Positions 1 to 8,048 of a DNA stretch of 33,124 nucleotides are shown here, piece after piece. The stretch is from Deltaproteobacteria bacterium. Lineage in GTDB: Bacteria; Myxococcota_A; Bradymonadia; REDH01. The stretch spans positions 1 to 33,124 of the forward strand of contig REDH01000142.1 of the NCBI GenBank assembly GCA_007693585.1. The letters run 5' to 3'. The translations under genes and the position numbers were made by a program. How positions within the stretch are numbered: position 1 is the stretch's first letter; the number at the start of each line of letters is the position of its first letter. Below the pieces are notes generated by a model. The model ran no database searches, had not been told where the DNA came from, and worked only from the letters and a program-made list of their open reading frames with translations.

Positions 1-1509
1 GAGGTCGGTGGGGGTGCCGTCGACGCGCTGGCGATAGATCTCGCGGGTCGCGTGGAGGTACTCCATGCGCAGTCCCGGAGAGAGGAAGATGCGGTCGGCG
101 ATGATGAAGCGGTTGAGGGCGTAGGCGGCGAAGGCGTAGCCGGTGCGGTCCTGGTCCTCGCGCATGACGCCGGAACGGGAGGCGCCGTGGGTGCCGTCGA
201 TGCGCTGCTCGTCGGCGTACTCGTAGTGGAGGCGGAGGCCGGTGGTCAGCTCGTTGTCGACGTTGGCGAAGCGCCAGTCGAGGGTGAGGCGGGGCTCGAC
301 GCCGGCGACGACGAAGGAGCGGTTCCGGTTGCCGGTGGAGTCGCGAAAGAAGATGCCGCTGCCGTCATCGGGGGCGCCTGCGAGGTCCGCGATGCGGTTG
401 CCCTGTCCGTCGAAGGCGCGCTCGTAGGCGCGGCCCTCGGCGGGCGTGCGGTCGAAGTCCTGGCGCTGCCAGTTCCGGGTGACGGTGTAGCCGTAGAGGG
501 TGGTCTGGAGCAGGGCGTCATCGGAGAGCAGGTGGGAGATGGTCGCGCTCGCGGAGAGACGTCGGACCGGCAGGGTGTCGTAGATGGCGAAGTTGAAGCG
601 GGGGTTGGTCTCGAACTGGGGCGTGGTGAGACCGACGTACGTGGCATTGGAGATCTCGTCGTAGACGCCGAAGCGCAGATCGGCGGTGGTCCGATCACCG
701 AGATCGAGGCGAAAGCGGCTGGTGACGTCGGTGGAGACGAGGTTGAGGTTCCGGGGTCCGCCGAAGCGGCGGTGGGACGCCTGCACGATGTAGCCGACCT
801 GCCCGACCGTGTCCCCGACGCTCGCGTTGCCCATGCGGTAGTCATACGAGCCGAAGCGGAGGTCGGAGCGAACGGTGAGCTCCTCCGGCGGGGCGTGGGT
901 GCGGTAGTTGATGACGCCGCCGATGGTCTGGGGCCCGAAGAGGATCGAGCCGTGGCCGCGCACGATCTCGATGCTCTCGATGCGCTCGATGGGCGGCGAG
1001 TAGTACATCTCCGGCTCGCCATAGGGGTTGAGGGCGACGGGGATGCCGTCCTCGAGGATGAGCACGTTCCGGCTCTTGTCGGGGCTGAGCCCGCGGATGC
1101 CGACGTTGAGACGCAGGCCGAGGCCCTCCTCGTCGGCGACGTGGATCCCGGGCTGGGTGCGCAGGATCTGGTTGGCGTCGCGGGGGGCGTAGGCGCGGAG
1201 ATCGTCCTCGGTGATGAGCGACGCGGAGCCGGGGATGAAGGCGAGGTCACCGGGTCGCTCCCCGATGACATGGACCGGACGCAGGCGCAGGCGGAGGTCG
1301 GCCGCGCGCCGCTCGTCGGCAGCGGTGGGGGCGGGCGCGGTTTCGGGCGCAGCCTCGGGCGCTGCGTCGGGTGTGGGCGCGGCCTCGGGCGGCGCTTCCT
1401 CCCCGTCCTGGGCGACGGCGGGCGTCGAGGCGAGGAGAAGGAAGGCGGCGGGGAAGATGAGGGCCCGCAGGAGGCGCGCGGAGCGGAGCCCTGTAATCCT
1501 TGTGATCAT
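1..1509 (-). CDS. TonB-dependent outer-membrane receptor, FecA-like (C-terminus outside window)
   Basis: Outer-membrane gated channel that takes up a ligand, probably a ferric chelate, using energy from TonB. The first 503 residues are visible; the rest of the barrel lies beyond base 1. Residues 1-34 form a signal peptide ending AVAQ. An Ala/Pro/Glu-rich stretch (about 35-62) is followed by a plug domain with NVGIRGLSPDKSRNVLILED and later ERIESIEIVRG and GGVINYRT, closely resembling the FecA plug. Beta-barrel strands begin near residue 210. The ATG at 1507-1509 has AGGA about 9 bases upstream. It lies 132 bases downstream of tonB on the same strand, with a Fur-like palindrome between them. 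The family is clear; the substrate (ferric citrate or another chelate) is inferred only from plug similarity. The N-terminal extension is too short and low-complexity to be a clear FecA-type signalling domain. Confidence 0.93.
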   Translation of the reverse strand, partial: MITRITGLRSARLLRALIFPAAFLLLASTPAVAQDGEEAPPEAAPTPDAAPEAAPETAPAPTAADERRAADLRLRLRPVHVIGERPGDLAFIPGSASLITEDDLRAYAPRDANQILRTQPGIHVADEEGLGLRLNVGIRGLSPDKSRNVLILEDGIPVALNPYGEPEMYYSPPIERIESIEIVRGHGSILFGPQTIGGVINYRTHAPPEELTVRSDLRFGSYDYRMGNASVGDTVGQVGYIVQASHRRFGGPRNLNLVSTDVTSRFRLDLGDRTTADLRFGVYDEISNATYVGLTTPQFETNPRFNFAIYDTLPVRRLSASATISHLLSDDALLQTTLYGYTVTRNWQRQDFDRTPAEGRAYERAFDGQGNRIADLAGAPDDGSGIFFRDSTGNRNRSFVVAGVEPRLTLDWRFANVDNELTTGLRLHYEYADEQRIDGTHGASRSGVMREDQDRTGYAFAAYALNRFIIADRIFLSPGLRMEYLHATREIYRQRVDGTPTDL

Positions 1510-1562
1510 GGGGGTGTGTCCTGTCTTGGGTGGAGTGGGGCCACCTGCGCCCCAGTTGGAAG

Positions 1563-1577
1563 TGAAAACCATTTTCA
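1563..1577. promoter_or_regulatory. Fur-box-like palindrome upstream of the receptor gene
   Basis: The 15-base sequence TGAAAACCATTTTCA has perfect 6-base arms around a 3-base centre and matches 11 of 14 defined positions of the 7-1-7 Fur consensus TGATAATNATTATCA. It lies 54 bases upstream of the receptor ATG, in an otherwise very GC-rich gap. Iron-dependent repression by Fur is the natural reading, but a related metalloregulator could also bind. Confidence 0.65.
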
Positions 1578-1641
1578 GTGCAGAACGGGACGAACGAATC
1601 GGGGGGAGGCGCCCTGGCGGAGGATCGTCAGCGGGCGATCC

Positions 1642-2550
1642 TCAGAGGGTGTACTGAAGGGGGATCTCGATCGGGCGATGGTCCCAGGGCACTTCGCTGG
1701 GGGGAGCGTCGAAGCGCCCGATCCGCTCGATGCTGGCGAGTGCGGCGCGGTCGAGCACGCCGTGCCCGGAGCTTCGCAGGACACGCACCTCGCGGATGTT
1801 GCCCTGGGCGTCGATGCGGACCTCGAGGACAACGGTGCCCTGGAGGCCTGCGCGCTGGGCGACCCGGGGGTAGCTGCGGTGCCGCTCGATGAGGCGCTCG
1901 AGGGAGGCGGCGTAGTTGGCGAAGAGGGCGTCCACGTCGACGCTCGGCGCCGCGGGTGCCGTGGCGGGCTCGGGCCGATCGGGGAGCGCCATGGCAAGGT
2001 CGTCGGAGTCGGGCGTTCCCTCGCGCGGGGCGGCATCGACTTCGCCGTCCTGCGGGGTGCCCGCCAACGCCATGGCGTCGTCCGCGGGCTCGGCAGGCTC
2101 GGCGGCCACCGCCTCGGGCGGGTCGCTCTCCTCGCAGGGGGCTTCCTGTGGCTCCCGGGCGGGCTCGACGGGCGGCTCCGGGGCCTCCGCCACGGCGGGG
2201 GCGTCCCCGCCTTCGATGACCGGAACTTCGTCCCGCGGGGCCGGACGAGGCCGCGTCCGCGCGGGCGTGGGTTCGGCGGGAGCGGCCGCGGCGGTCACCT
2301 CGTCGCGAGCGGGTGGTTCGGCGGGCGGCTCTTCCGCCGGCGCGACGGGCTCCTCGACGGCGGATTCGGCCGGCGGTTCGGCGAAGAAGGCCACGGCGGG
2401 GCGGAAATCCGTCTCCTGCATCCGCACAAGGGGCAGCGGCTCCTCCGGCGGAGCGGACTGCATCCCGACCACCCCCGGTGCGAGGGCGAGCACGACCAGG
2501 GCCGATCCGTGCAGGAGGAGGGACACGCCCATGGAGCCGGAGAGGTTCAT
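1642..2550 (-). CDS. tonB: Energy transducer TonB
   Basis: Inner-membrane protein that passes proton-motive energy from an ExbB/ExbD complex to outer-membrane receptors; 302 residues. The N-terminal anchor (about 7-29) contains SLLLH, matching the SxxxH motif of the TonB transmembrane helix (S10, H14). A long Pro/Glu/Ala-rich spacer (about 32-200) can span the periplasm. The C-terminal TonB domain (about 212-302) has SYPRVAQRAGLQGTVVLEV and VLRSSGHGVLDRAAL. The ATG at 2548-2550 has AGGA about 11 bases upstream. The receptor gene follows it and Fur-like sites precede it, so the pair looks like one iron-uptake unit. No exbB or exbD is present in this window. Confidence 0.93.
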   Translation of the reverse strand: MNLSGSMGVSLLLHGSALVVLALAPGVVGMQSAPPEEPLPLVRMQETDFRPAVAFFAEPPAESAVEEPVAPAEEPPAEPPARDEVTAAAAPAEPTPARTRPRPAPRDEVPVIEGGDAPAVAEAPEPPVEPAREPQEAPCEESDPPEAVAAEPAEPADDAMALAGTPQDGEVDAAPREGTPDSDDLAMALPDRPEPATAPAAPSVDVDALFANYAASLERLIERHRSYPRVAQRAGLQGTVVLEVRIDAQGNIREVRVLRSSGHGVLDRAALASIERIGRFDAPPSEVPWDHRPIEIPLQYTL

Positions 2551-2664
2551 CGGTCGGGAGTCCTGATCGGCGGGTCCGAAAGAGCGCCGAAGATCGCGAG
2601 GGATCCGGCCAACCGGGACGGAAGATCAGGCACTTGGCCCAAGTTCGACCCGAAGACCGAGCCA

Positions 2665-2703
2665 ATGATATTCATTTTCAGCCAAAGTGAAAGTGAAATT
2701 CAC
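2665..2703 (-). promoter_or_regulatory. tonB promoter region with tandem Fur-like sites
   Basis: The best site, TGATATTCATTTTCA at 2666-2680, matches 12 of 14 Fur consensus positions. A second, weaker 15-mer at 2688-2702 includes the 5-1-5 palindrome GTGAAATTCAC (2693-2703). On the minus strand the first site contains TATCAT (2670-2665), a 5-of-6 match to a -10 element, so bound Fur would cover the promoter. This AT-rich patch stands out in a GC-rich gap, about 115 bases upstream of the tonB ATG. No convincing -35 is visible. Confidence 0.7.
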
Positions 2704-2762
2704 ACCCGGTCGGGTTCGCGAAGGGCGGAGCGCAGGGGGAAACGCGGCGAGGGATCGGGAAT

Positions 2763-2960
2763 TCAGCGACGATTCAGAAAGTGAAGGCGGCCGCCCTTCT
2801 CCATGTCGTCCAGTGCCTTGCGCGCAATCTCGACGGGGTCGTACTGCGGCTTCGCGCGCTGCTGGGGGATCAGTTCCTGCCATGGGCGGGGGCGCACGTC
2901 GGGGGGGGCGGGGTCCTGCGATCGATCGTCAAGTTCATCATCGCGGTGGTGGCTGGCCAA
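2763..2960 (-). CDS. Small hypothetical protein, TTG start
   Basis: Sixty-five-residue hydrophilic protein with no recognised family. The N-terminal half is rich in Asp, Arg and Pro; the C-terminal half (YDPVEIARKALDDMEKGG) looks like a short amphipathic helix. The TTG start at 2958-2960 is chosen because GGAG sits six bases upstream and the frame is open from there; a downstream ATG would remove most of the protein. It lies 36 bases after the preceding minus-strand gene, so it is probably the last gene of the kinase operon. It has no signal peptide or membrane segment. It could be non-coding; balanced composition and the ribosome binding site favour a real gene. Confidence 0.55.
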   Translation of the reverse strand: MASHHRDDELDDRSQDPAPPDVRPRPWQELIPQQRAKPQYDPVEIARKALDDMEKGGRLHFLNRR

Positions 2961-2996
2961 GGGGTACTCCGTGGTTCCGGGGGGAGGAGGGGATGT

Positions 2997-3425
2997 TCAG
3001 CGCTCGAGGGCGTCCTTGAGGGTCGCGAGGGCGGCTCGATTGCCGCCCATGATGACGAGATCCCAGGTGTCGCCGTTGCGCAGGACGATGCCGAAGGTCG
3101 GGGCGGCGGCCTCGTAGCGGGCCAGGCTGCGCATGGAGAGTTGGGGGGAGAGGCGGCGCACGTCACGCAGGGAGATGCTGGCGGGGGGGGCGCCGGTGTA
3201 GCGAAGCTCGAGCCGGTCCTCGGTGAGGGCGATGGCGCCGCTGCCGCGGCGTTGGCCGTCGCCGATCAGGGCGGGCAGGACGAGCCGGGGAGGGGTGTCG
3301 GCACATTCGAGCTCGAGCGCACGCACGGCGCGGTCGGTACGCCAGCGGCGGGTGCCGAGGGCGAGGGCGGCGACAAGGAGGGAGATGCCCGTCGTCAACC
3401 CGAGAAAGAGAATCACACCCTGCAT
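2997..3425 (-). CDS. Small membrane-anchored protein, possibly PH-like
   Basis: Protein of 142 residues, not assigned to a named family. Residues 3-24 form one hydrophobic segment (GVILFLGLTTGISLLVAALA), probably a membrane anchor, followed by Arg-rich positive residues. The rest (about 40-142) alternates short beta-like strands (GAIALTEDRLELRYTG, ISLRDVRRLSP, FGIVLRNGDTWDLVIMGG) and ends in a helix, a pattern that resembles bacterial PH domains. The ATG at 3423-3425 has GGAG eight bases upstream. It starts 86 bases after the kinase stop on the same strand, so co-transcription with the kinase is likely. The fold is a guess from the pattern only. Confidence 0.72.
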   Translation of the reverse strand: MQGVILFLGLTTGISLLVAALALGTRRWRTDRAVRALELECADTPPRLVLPALIGDGQRRGSGAIALTEDRLELRYTGAPPASISLRDVRRLSPQLSMRSLARYEAAAPTFGIVLRNGDTWDLVIMGGNRAALATLKDALER

Positions 3426-3511
3426 CGTGCACGCTCCGTGGGCGGGGAAGGGCCGGCCGAGGGAGTTATGTCCACGCGCACCGGGGGCGCAAGGGGTGTC
3501 CCGGGCGGGGG

Positions 3512-6500
3512 TCAGAGGTCGTCGAGGCGCTCGCCGCGGCCCGGGGGGACCGCCGGGAGGGGGCCCGTGGTGTGGGAGAGACCCCCGTCGCGCAGCTCGA
3601 GGAGGAGGTACTGCACCTCGTCGAGGCGGTCGGAGTGGACGGACTCCTCGCCGAGCCGGCGCAGCTTGAAGGCGGCGGTCTCGAGCAGGCGCAGCGCGAG
3701 GTCGCCGAGCCCGCCGAGGAGGACCGCGCGGCCGGTGTCGAGGAGGAGGTCCACGAAGAGGGTGTCGTCGATGCGCTCCTCGGCGTCGCGGGCGAGGGCG
3801 TCCTCCGTGTGGGCGACGGCGCTCTCCCACTGATGGGCCTCCGTGTCGAGGAGCGCCTGGCAGAGGCGGACGATGGCGAGGGCCTGCGGATCGCCGAGCA
3901 GGGAGAAGGCCTCGGCAGCCTGCGCGTAGTGGTCCGCGGCGAGGGCGGTCTGCCCGGCCTGCGCGGCGGCGCGGCCGAGCACGAGGGTCGCGTGGGCGCG
4001 CGGGTGCTCGGCGCCCACGTCCCCGAAGAGGGCCCAGGCGGCCTCGGCATGCCGGCGGGTGGACGGGACGTCGCCTCGCGCGAGCTCGACCTCGGCGAGG
4101 TTGAGGGTCGCGTGGGCCAGCCCGAGCCGGTACCCGGCACGCTCGTGGCGGTAGCGCGCCTTCTCGATCAGCCCGGCGGCCTCGTCATGGAGCCCGGCGG
4201 CGAGGGCGGTCCTCCCGAGGGTGGAGAAGCACTCGGTCTCCATCGCGACGTCGCCGACGAGCTCGAATTCCTGACGGGCCTGGCGCATGTGCGCCTCGGC
4301 CTCGGAGAGCCGCCCGTCGTGCAGTTCCAGCAGGCCGAGGCGAAACCGCGCCTGTGCGCCGCCCCGCATGTCGCCGTGGGCGGCGAAGCGTTCGATCGCG
4401 TCCTCGTAGAGGGCCCGGGCAGTGCGGGTGGACCCCCGCCGCTGCTCCAGCTCAGCGCGCAGCCGCTGCGCCTTGGCGGGCGTGGCCACCCCGGCCGGCG
4501 CGCACGTGGCGTCGACCCGCTCCAGGGCCTCCGCCGCATCCTCGAACCGCCCGAGGAGCAGGGAGTCCTCCGCGAGGCCGAGCAGGGCCTGCACCAGCAT
4601 CACCCCGCGCTCCATGTCCCCCCGGGCCGCCGGACCCTCGAGCATCGCCGCGAGCTCCTGCCACGCCTCGCACGCGTCCGAGTAGCGACCCGTCCGACGC
4701 GCCGAGCGCGCCGCGCGAAGGAAGGCGTCCGCAGCCTGATCCCGGGCCTCCGCCACCAGGTAGTCCCGGGCCACGAGCAGCAGGTGCGGCCCGTCCGCCC
4801 CGGCGTGCGCACGCTCGCGCGCCTGGGCCGCCCGCAGCGCTTGCTCGCGCACTTCGTCCGCACCCTCCACGCGGTCCCGCAGCGCGTCGCGCACCAGCGC
4901 GTGCTCGAACCGAAACACGTCCCGCCGCTCCTCCACGAGGAGCCCGGACACCGTGGCCGCCGCCAGCGCCGCCTCGAGCTCCCGCGCCAGCGCAGGCCCC
5001 TCCAGCAGCAGCCGCTCCAGGGCGAGCGCCACGTCGAACCGGCTGCCGAGCCAGGCGAGCCGCATCCACACACCGAGCGCACGCTCCCCATGCTGGTGCG
5101 CCGCCGCGTCGATGCGCTGCCGCATGAGCGCCTGGATGCCGTCGGGCCAATCCACCAGAAGCTCGGAGGCGTCCGGCACCGCGCCCGGGCGCTCCAGCCG
5201 CCCGGAGTCCGCGAGATGACGCACCAGCTCCACCGCCACCAACGGGTTGCCCTCCGCCCGGAGCGCCACCGCGTCGGCCACCGGATCCGGCAGCGCAACC
5301 ATCGCCCGGACCAGCCGCCGCATGGACGGCTCGCGCAACCGCGCCAGCTCCACCCGCGCCACCCGCCCGCTCCCCGACGCGAGCAGCCGGTCCAGCGCGG
5401 CGCGCGTGTCCCCGCGCGCAGGCACCTCCTCCGGACGAAGCGTGAGCACCACGAGCCGAGGACCCGACCCCGCCCGCTCCAGCAACAACCGCTCCGCGAG
5501 CCGGAGCGGCGCACCGTTGGTGAGGTGGACGTCCTCGAGCACCAGACACAGCGGGTGCTCCTGCGACGCGCGGCGCGTCACCCGATCCACCAGCGCCAGC
5601 CGCGCCTCCTCGCCGCCCACCACCTCCGCCTCCCCCGCGTCCTCCAGAAACGCCACCAGCGCCGCGTGCTCCGCCGGAGCCGAGACCCCCTGACGCTCCA
5701 GCAGACGGGACACCCGCTGCTCGGCCTCCGGACCGCTGAACCCAGCACAGTGCAACCCCTCCGCCACCGCCGAGCGAATCGCAGCCTCGTCTCCCTGACC
5801 GCCGCGCGCATCCCCGCGCCACACCCCCATGCGCCCCTCTTCCTCGAGGACCTCGCGCAGGTGGGTGACCAGCCGGCTCCGACCCATGCCCATGCTGCCC
5901 TCGACCAGCACCACGCGCGTGTGCCCCCCCTGCACCGCCGCCGACGCCGCCTCCAGAAGCACCGCCAGCTCCCCGTCCCGACCACAGAACGGCGCGTCCC
6001 GCACCACCGTCAGCCCCGTGCAAGGCGTACCGAGCCGCTCCGCCTGCTCCCGCGCCGCCGGCGGCTCCACACGCTCCCGCAGCCGCAATACCCGCGGCCG
6101 CGACGGCGGATCCCCCGCGCGCTGCAACGTGCACCGCGACAACGCCTCGCGAACCTGAACCGCAAACCGCCACCGCGACGACGGCACCTTCGCCAGCAAC
6201 CGCCTCACCACCACGTCCAGACCCTTCTGCGACACGTACTCCGAACGCAGCGCCAGCGGCGGAACCGGATCGCGAAGATGCGCCATCATCGTGCCCATCG
6301 CACTCCGACCCTCGAACGGAAGACGACCCGTCACCAACTCGAAGAGCATCACACCCACCGCGTACAGATCCGTCTCCGGCGTCACGTCCGACGCCTTCAG
6401 CGCCTGCTCCGGACCCATGTACGCCGGCGTACCCACCAGCGTGTCCTCGCTCCAGCGATCCCGGCTCGCGTCGTCCCGGAAATGCGCCACCCCGAGATCC

Positions 6501-6952
6501 ATCAGCCGCGCGCTCAGCCGACCCTCCTCCCGCGTCAGCAGGATGTTCTCCGGCTTCAGGTCCCGGTGGATGATCCCCCGCGCATGCGCATGGGCCAGCG
6601 CCGAGAGCACCTGATCCACCACCTCGAGAAGCTGCATCCCCGAGGGCGGCGCCTCACGCCAGCTCGAGAGCGGCTCCCCATCCACGTACTCCATCACCAG
6701 CGCGCTCGCCCCATCCACCGTCACGAAATCCAGCATGTCCACGATGTGCGGATGACACAGCCGCGCCGCCGCACGCGCCTCCCGGATGAAGTGCCGACGC
6801 ACCCGATCATCCGCCAGAAGACTCCCCCGAATCCGCTTGATCGCCACCCGCATGCCCGTCGGAGACGCCCCCTCCCACACCTCGCCCATCGCCCCCTCGC
6901 CGATGCGACGCACCAGCCGCCACGCCCCCACGCTCCCCGTCGTTCCCGTCAT
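3512..6952 (-). CDS. PknK-type Ser/Thr protein kinase with ATPase and TPR-like regions
   Basis: Large cytosolic signalling protein of 1,146 residues. The kinase domain (about 11-272) has glycine loop GEGAMGEVW, Lys39 in VAIK, Glu58, catalytic HRDLKPEN with Asp131, and GTPAYMGPE. The usual DFG is DLG (152-154) and APE is GPE. A STAND/AAA-like ATPase region follows (about 320-620) with P-loop GSMGMGRS (352-359), where the usual Lys is Arg358, and a Walker B-like LCLVLEDVH. The C-terminal half (about 700-1100) is helical with TPR-like repeats for partner binding. The ATG at 6950-6952 has GGGAG seven bases upstream; the open frame extends to 7213 but without family similarity. The architecture resembles mycobacterial PknK and many myxobacterial kinases. 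It heads a probable operon with the two small genes downstream. Confidence 0.92.
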   Translation of the reverse strand: MTGTTGSVGAWRLVRRIGEGAMGEVWEGASPTGMRVAIKRIRGSLLADDRVRRHFIREARAAARLCHPHIVDMLDFVTVDGASALVMEYVDGEPLSSWREAPPSGMQLLEVVDQVLSALAHAHARGIIHRDLKPENILLTREEGRLSARLMDLGVAHFRDDASRDRWSEDTLVGTPAYMGPEQALKASDVTPETDLYAVGVMLFELVTGRLPFEGRSAMGTMMAHLRDPVPPLALRSEYVSQKGLDVVVRRLLAKVPSSRWRFAVQVREALSRCTLQRAGDPPSRPRVLRLRERVEPPAAREQAERLGTPCTGLTVVRDAPFCGRDGELAVLLEAASAAVQGGHTRVVLVEGSMGMGRSRLVTHLREVLEEEGRMGVWRGDARGGQGDEAAIRSAVAEGLHCAGFSGPEAEQRVSRLLERQGVSAPAEHAALVAFLEDAGEAEVVGGEEARLALVDRVTRRASQEHPLCLVLEDVHLTNGAPLRLAERLLLERAGSGPRLVVLTLRPEEVPARGDTRAALDRLLASGSGRVARVELARLREPSMRRLVRAMVALPDPVADAVALRAEGNPLVAVELVRHLADSGRLERPGAVPDASELLVDWPDGIQALMRQRIDAAAHQHGERALGVWMRLAWLGSRFDVALALERLLLEGPALARELEAALAAATVSGLLVEERRDVFRFEHALVRDALRDRVEGADEVREQALRAAQARERAHAGADGPHLLLVARDYLVAEARDQAADAFLRAARSARRTGRYSDACEAWQELAAMLEGPAARGDMERGVMLVQALLGLAEDSLLLGRFEDAAEALERVDATCAPAGVATPAKAQRLRAELEQRRGSTRTARALYEDAIERFAAHGDMRGGAQARFRLGLLELHDGRLSEAEAHMRQARQEFELVGDVAMETECFSTLGRTALAAGLHDEAAGLIEKARYRHERAGYRLGLAHATLNLAEVELARGDVPSTRRHAEAAWALFGDVGAEHPRAHATLVLGRAAAQAGQTALAADHYAQAAEAFSLLGDPQALAIVRLCQALLDTEAHQWESAVAHTEDALARDAEERIDDTLFVDLLLDTGRAVLLGGLGDLALRLLETAAFKLRRLGEESVHSDRLDEVQYLLLELRDGGLSHTTGPLPAVPPGRGERLDDL

Positions 6953-7125
6953 GACCTGCTCCCTGCACAACCGCCTCGCACCGACACCCCGTCCCTCGCC
7001 CCCGCGACCCTCACCGATGCACGCCACCCGGTCAATCGTCCCCTCGAACGCACGTTCCCCTTGCGCACCGGCGGCGAAGCGATCACCCTCCCGCACCGCG
7101 CGCGACACCTCCCCCCTCCCCCGCC

Positions 7126-8043
7126 ATGACCCTCCACCGCCACCGCCGACCAGGGCGCACTGCCGGCCCCCGCCCGCACCGCATCGCCGCGCTCGCCGCG
7201 CTGGTCGCCACACTCCTCACGGCCTGCGCCACCCCCTACACCCCGAGACCCGCCGAGGTCGCCGCACCCGCCGAAGTCCGCCTCGCGCTCTTCGGCAGCG
7301 GCGCCGCCATCGCCATGGCCTCCGCAACCATCGATCGCGACCTCGACGGACAACAGGAATCCCGCCGAGGCAACGCCCCCTCCCCCTTCCTGCCCGGAAG
7401 CCGCTCCACCCTCCTGCGCGCCTTCAGCCTCGAAGCACACGCCGCATTCGGCGTCGTCCCCCCCTGCGAAGCCGGACCCATCCTCGGCACCAGCCGCATC
7501 GGCGCCGAAATGCGCTGCCAGCTCCTCCACGAGGACCGCGCACCCGTCAGCCTCACCCTCGCCGCCGCCGGCGGCACGGGCATCCTCCTCGACCGCGGCG
7601 GACCGTGGGCCCGCGCCGGCGCCGACATCAGCAGGCGCACCGGCGCCTTCATCCCCTCCCTCAACCCCGCCCTCTCCTGGGGAACCGAGAACCACCTCCT
7701 CCGCCTCGACCTCCCCCCCGAATACGACGGCAGCGCCCGCAACCCCAACCTCGTCGCCTCCGCCAGACTCGTGCGCCGCGAACTCCGCGTCGTCCCCGCC
7801 GCAGGCCTCACCTGGGTCCCCAGGCGCGTCGAACGCATGTCCCTCCAGCACGGACTCATCCTCGAGGACATCGGCCTCCGCATCCACGTCGGCCTCGTCC
7901 CCTGGATCACCGTCGCCTCCAGCGACAGCGGACGGCTCACCTGCACCTGGTGCCAGGATGTCGAGGTCCTCGACATGGACCTCCGGTGGGGCGCACTCCT
8001 CGTCCTCGGCGTCTCCACGAGACCCGTCTCGCTGCGTCGCTGA
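7126..8043 (+). CDS. Putative lipoprotein of unknown function
   Basis: A 305-residue envelope protein with no recognised family. The N-terminus is Arg/His-rich, followed by a hydrophobic stretch (about 20-33) ending LLTAC, a lipobox-like site with the Cys near position 34, so it is probably lipidated. The mature part has many alternating hydrophobic/polar runs (SLTLAAAGGTGILL, RELRVVPAAGLTWVP, LRIHVGLVPWITVA), suggesting an all-beta protein. Two Cys (CTWC) lie near the C-terminus. It diverges from the kinase gene across 173 bases and converges on the dam-like gene, whose stop lies 5 bases past this one. No clear ribosome binding site precedes the ATG; later ATGs would remove the signal sequence. 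Confidence 0.78.
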   Translation: MTLHRHRRPGRTAGPRPHRIAALAALVATLLTACATPYTPRPAEVAAPAEVRLALFGSGAAIAMASATIDRDLDGQQESRRGNAPSPFLPGSRSTLLRAFSLEAHAAFGVVPPCEAGPILGTSRIGAEMRCQLLHEDRAPVSLTLAAAGGTGILLDRGGPWARAGADISRRTGAFIPSLNPALSWGTENHLLRLDLPPEYDGSARNPNLVASARLVRRELRVVPAAGLTWVPRRVERMSLQHGLILEDIGLRIHVGLVPWITVASSDSGRLTCTWCQDVEVLDMDLRWGALLVLGVSTRPVSLRR

Positions 8044-8048
8044 GCCCC

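Noticed and set aside
52-2784. Open frame of 910 codons on the plus strand, antisense to the receptor and tonB
   Set aside because: It is a GC-rich shadow: Gly/Val/Glu/Ala-rich low-complexity translation without any family motif, opposite two well-supported genes.
7007-7035. TTGACC (minus strand) upstream of the kinase as a promoter
   Set aside because: The -35 is acceptable, but the hexamer at the right spacing (GAGGGT) does not resemble a -10.
3572-7129. Open frame of 1,185 codons antisense to the kinase
   Set aside because: Translation is Arg/Pro/His-rich and repetitive; the opposite strand encodes clear kinase motifs.
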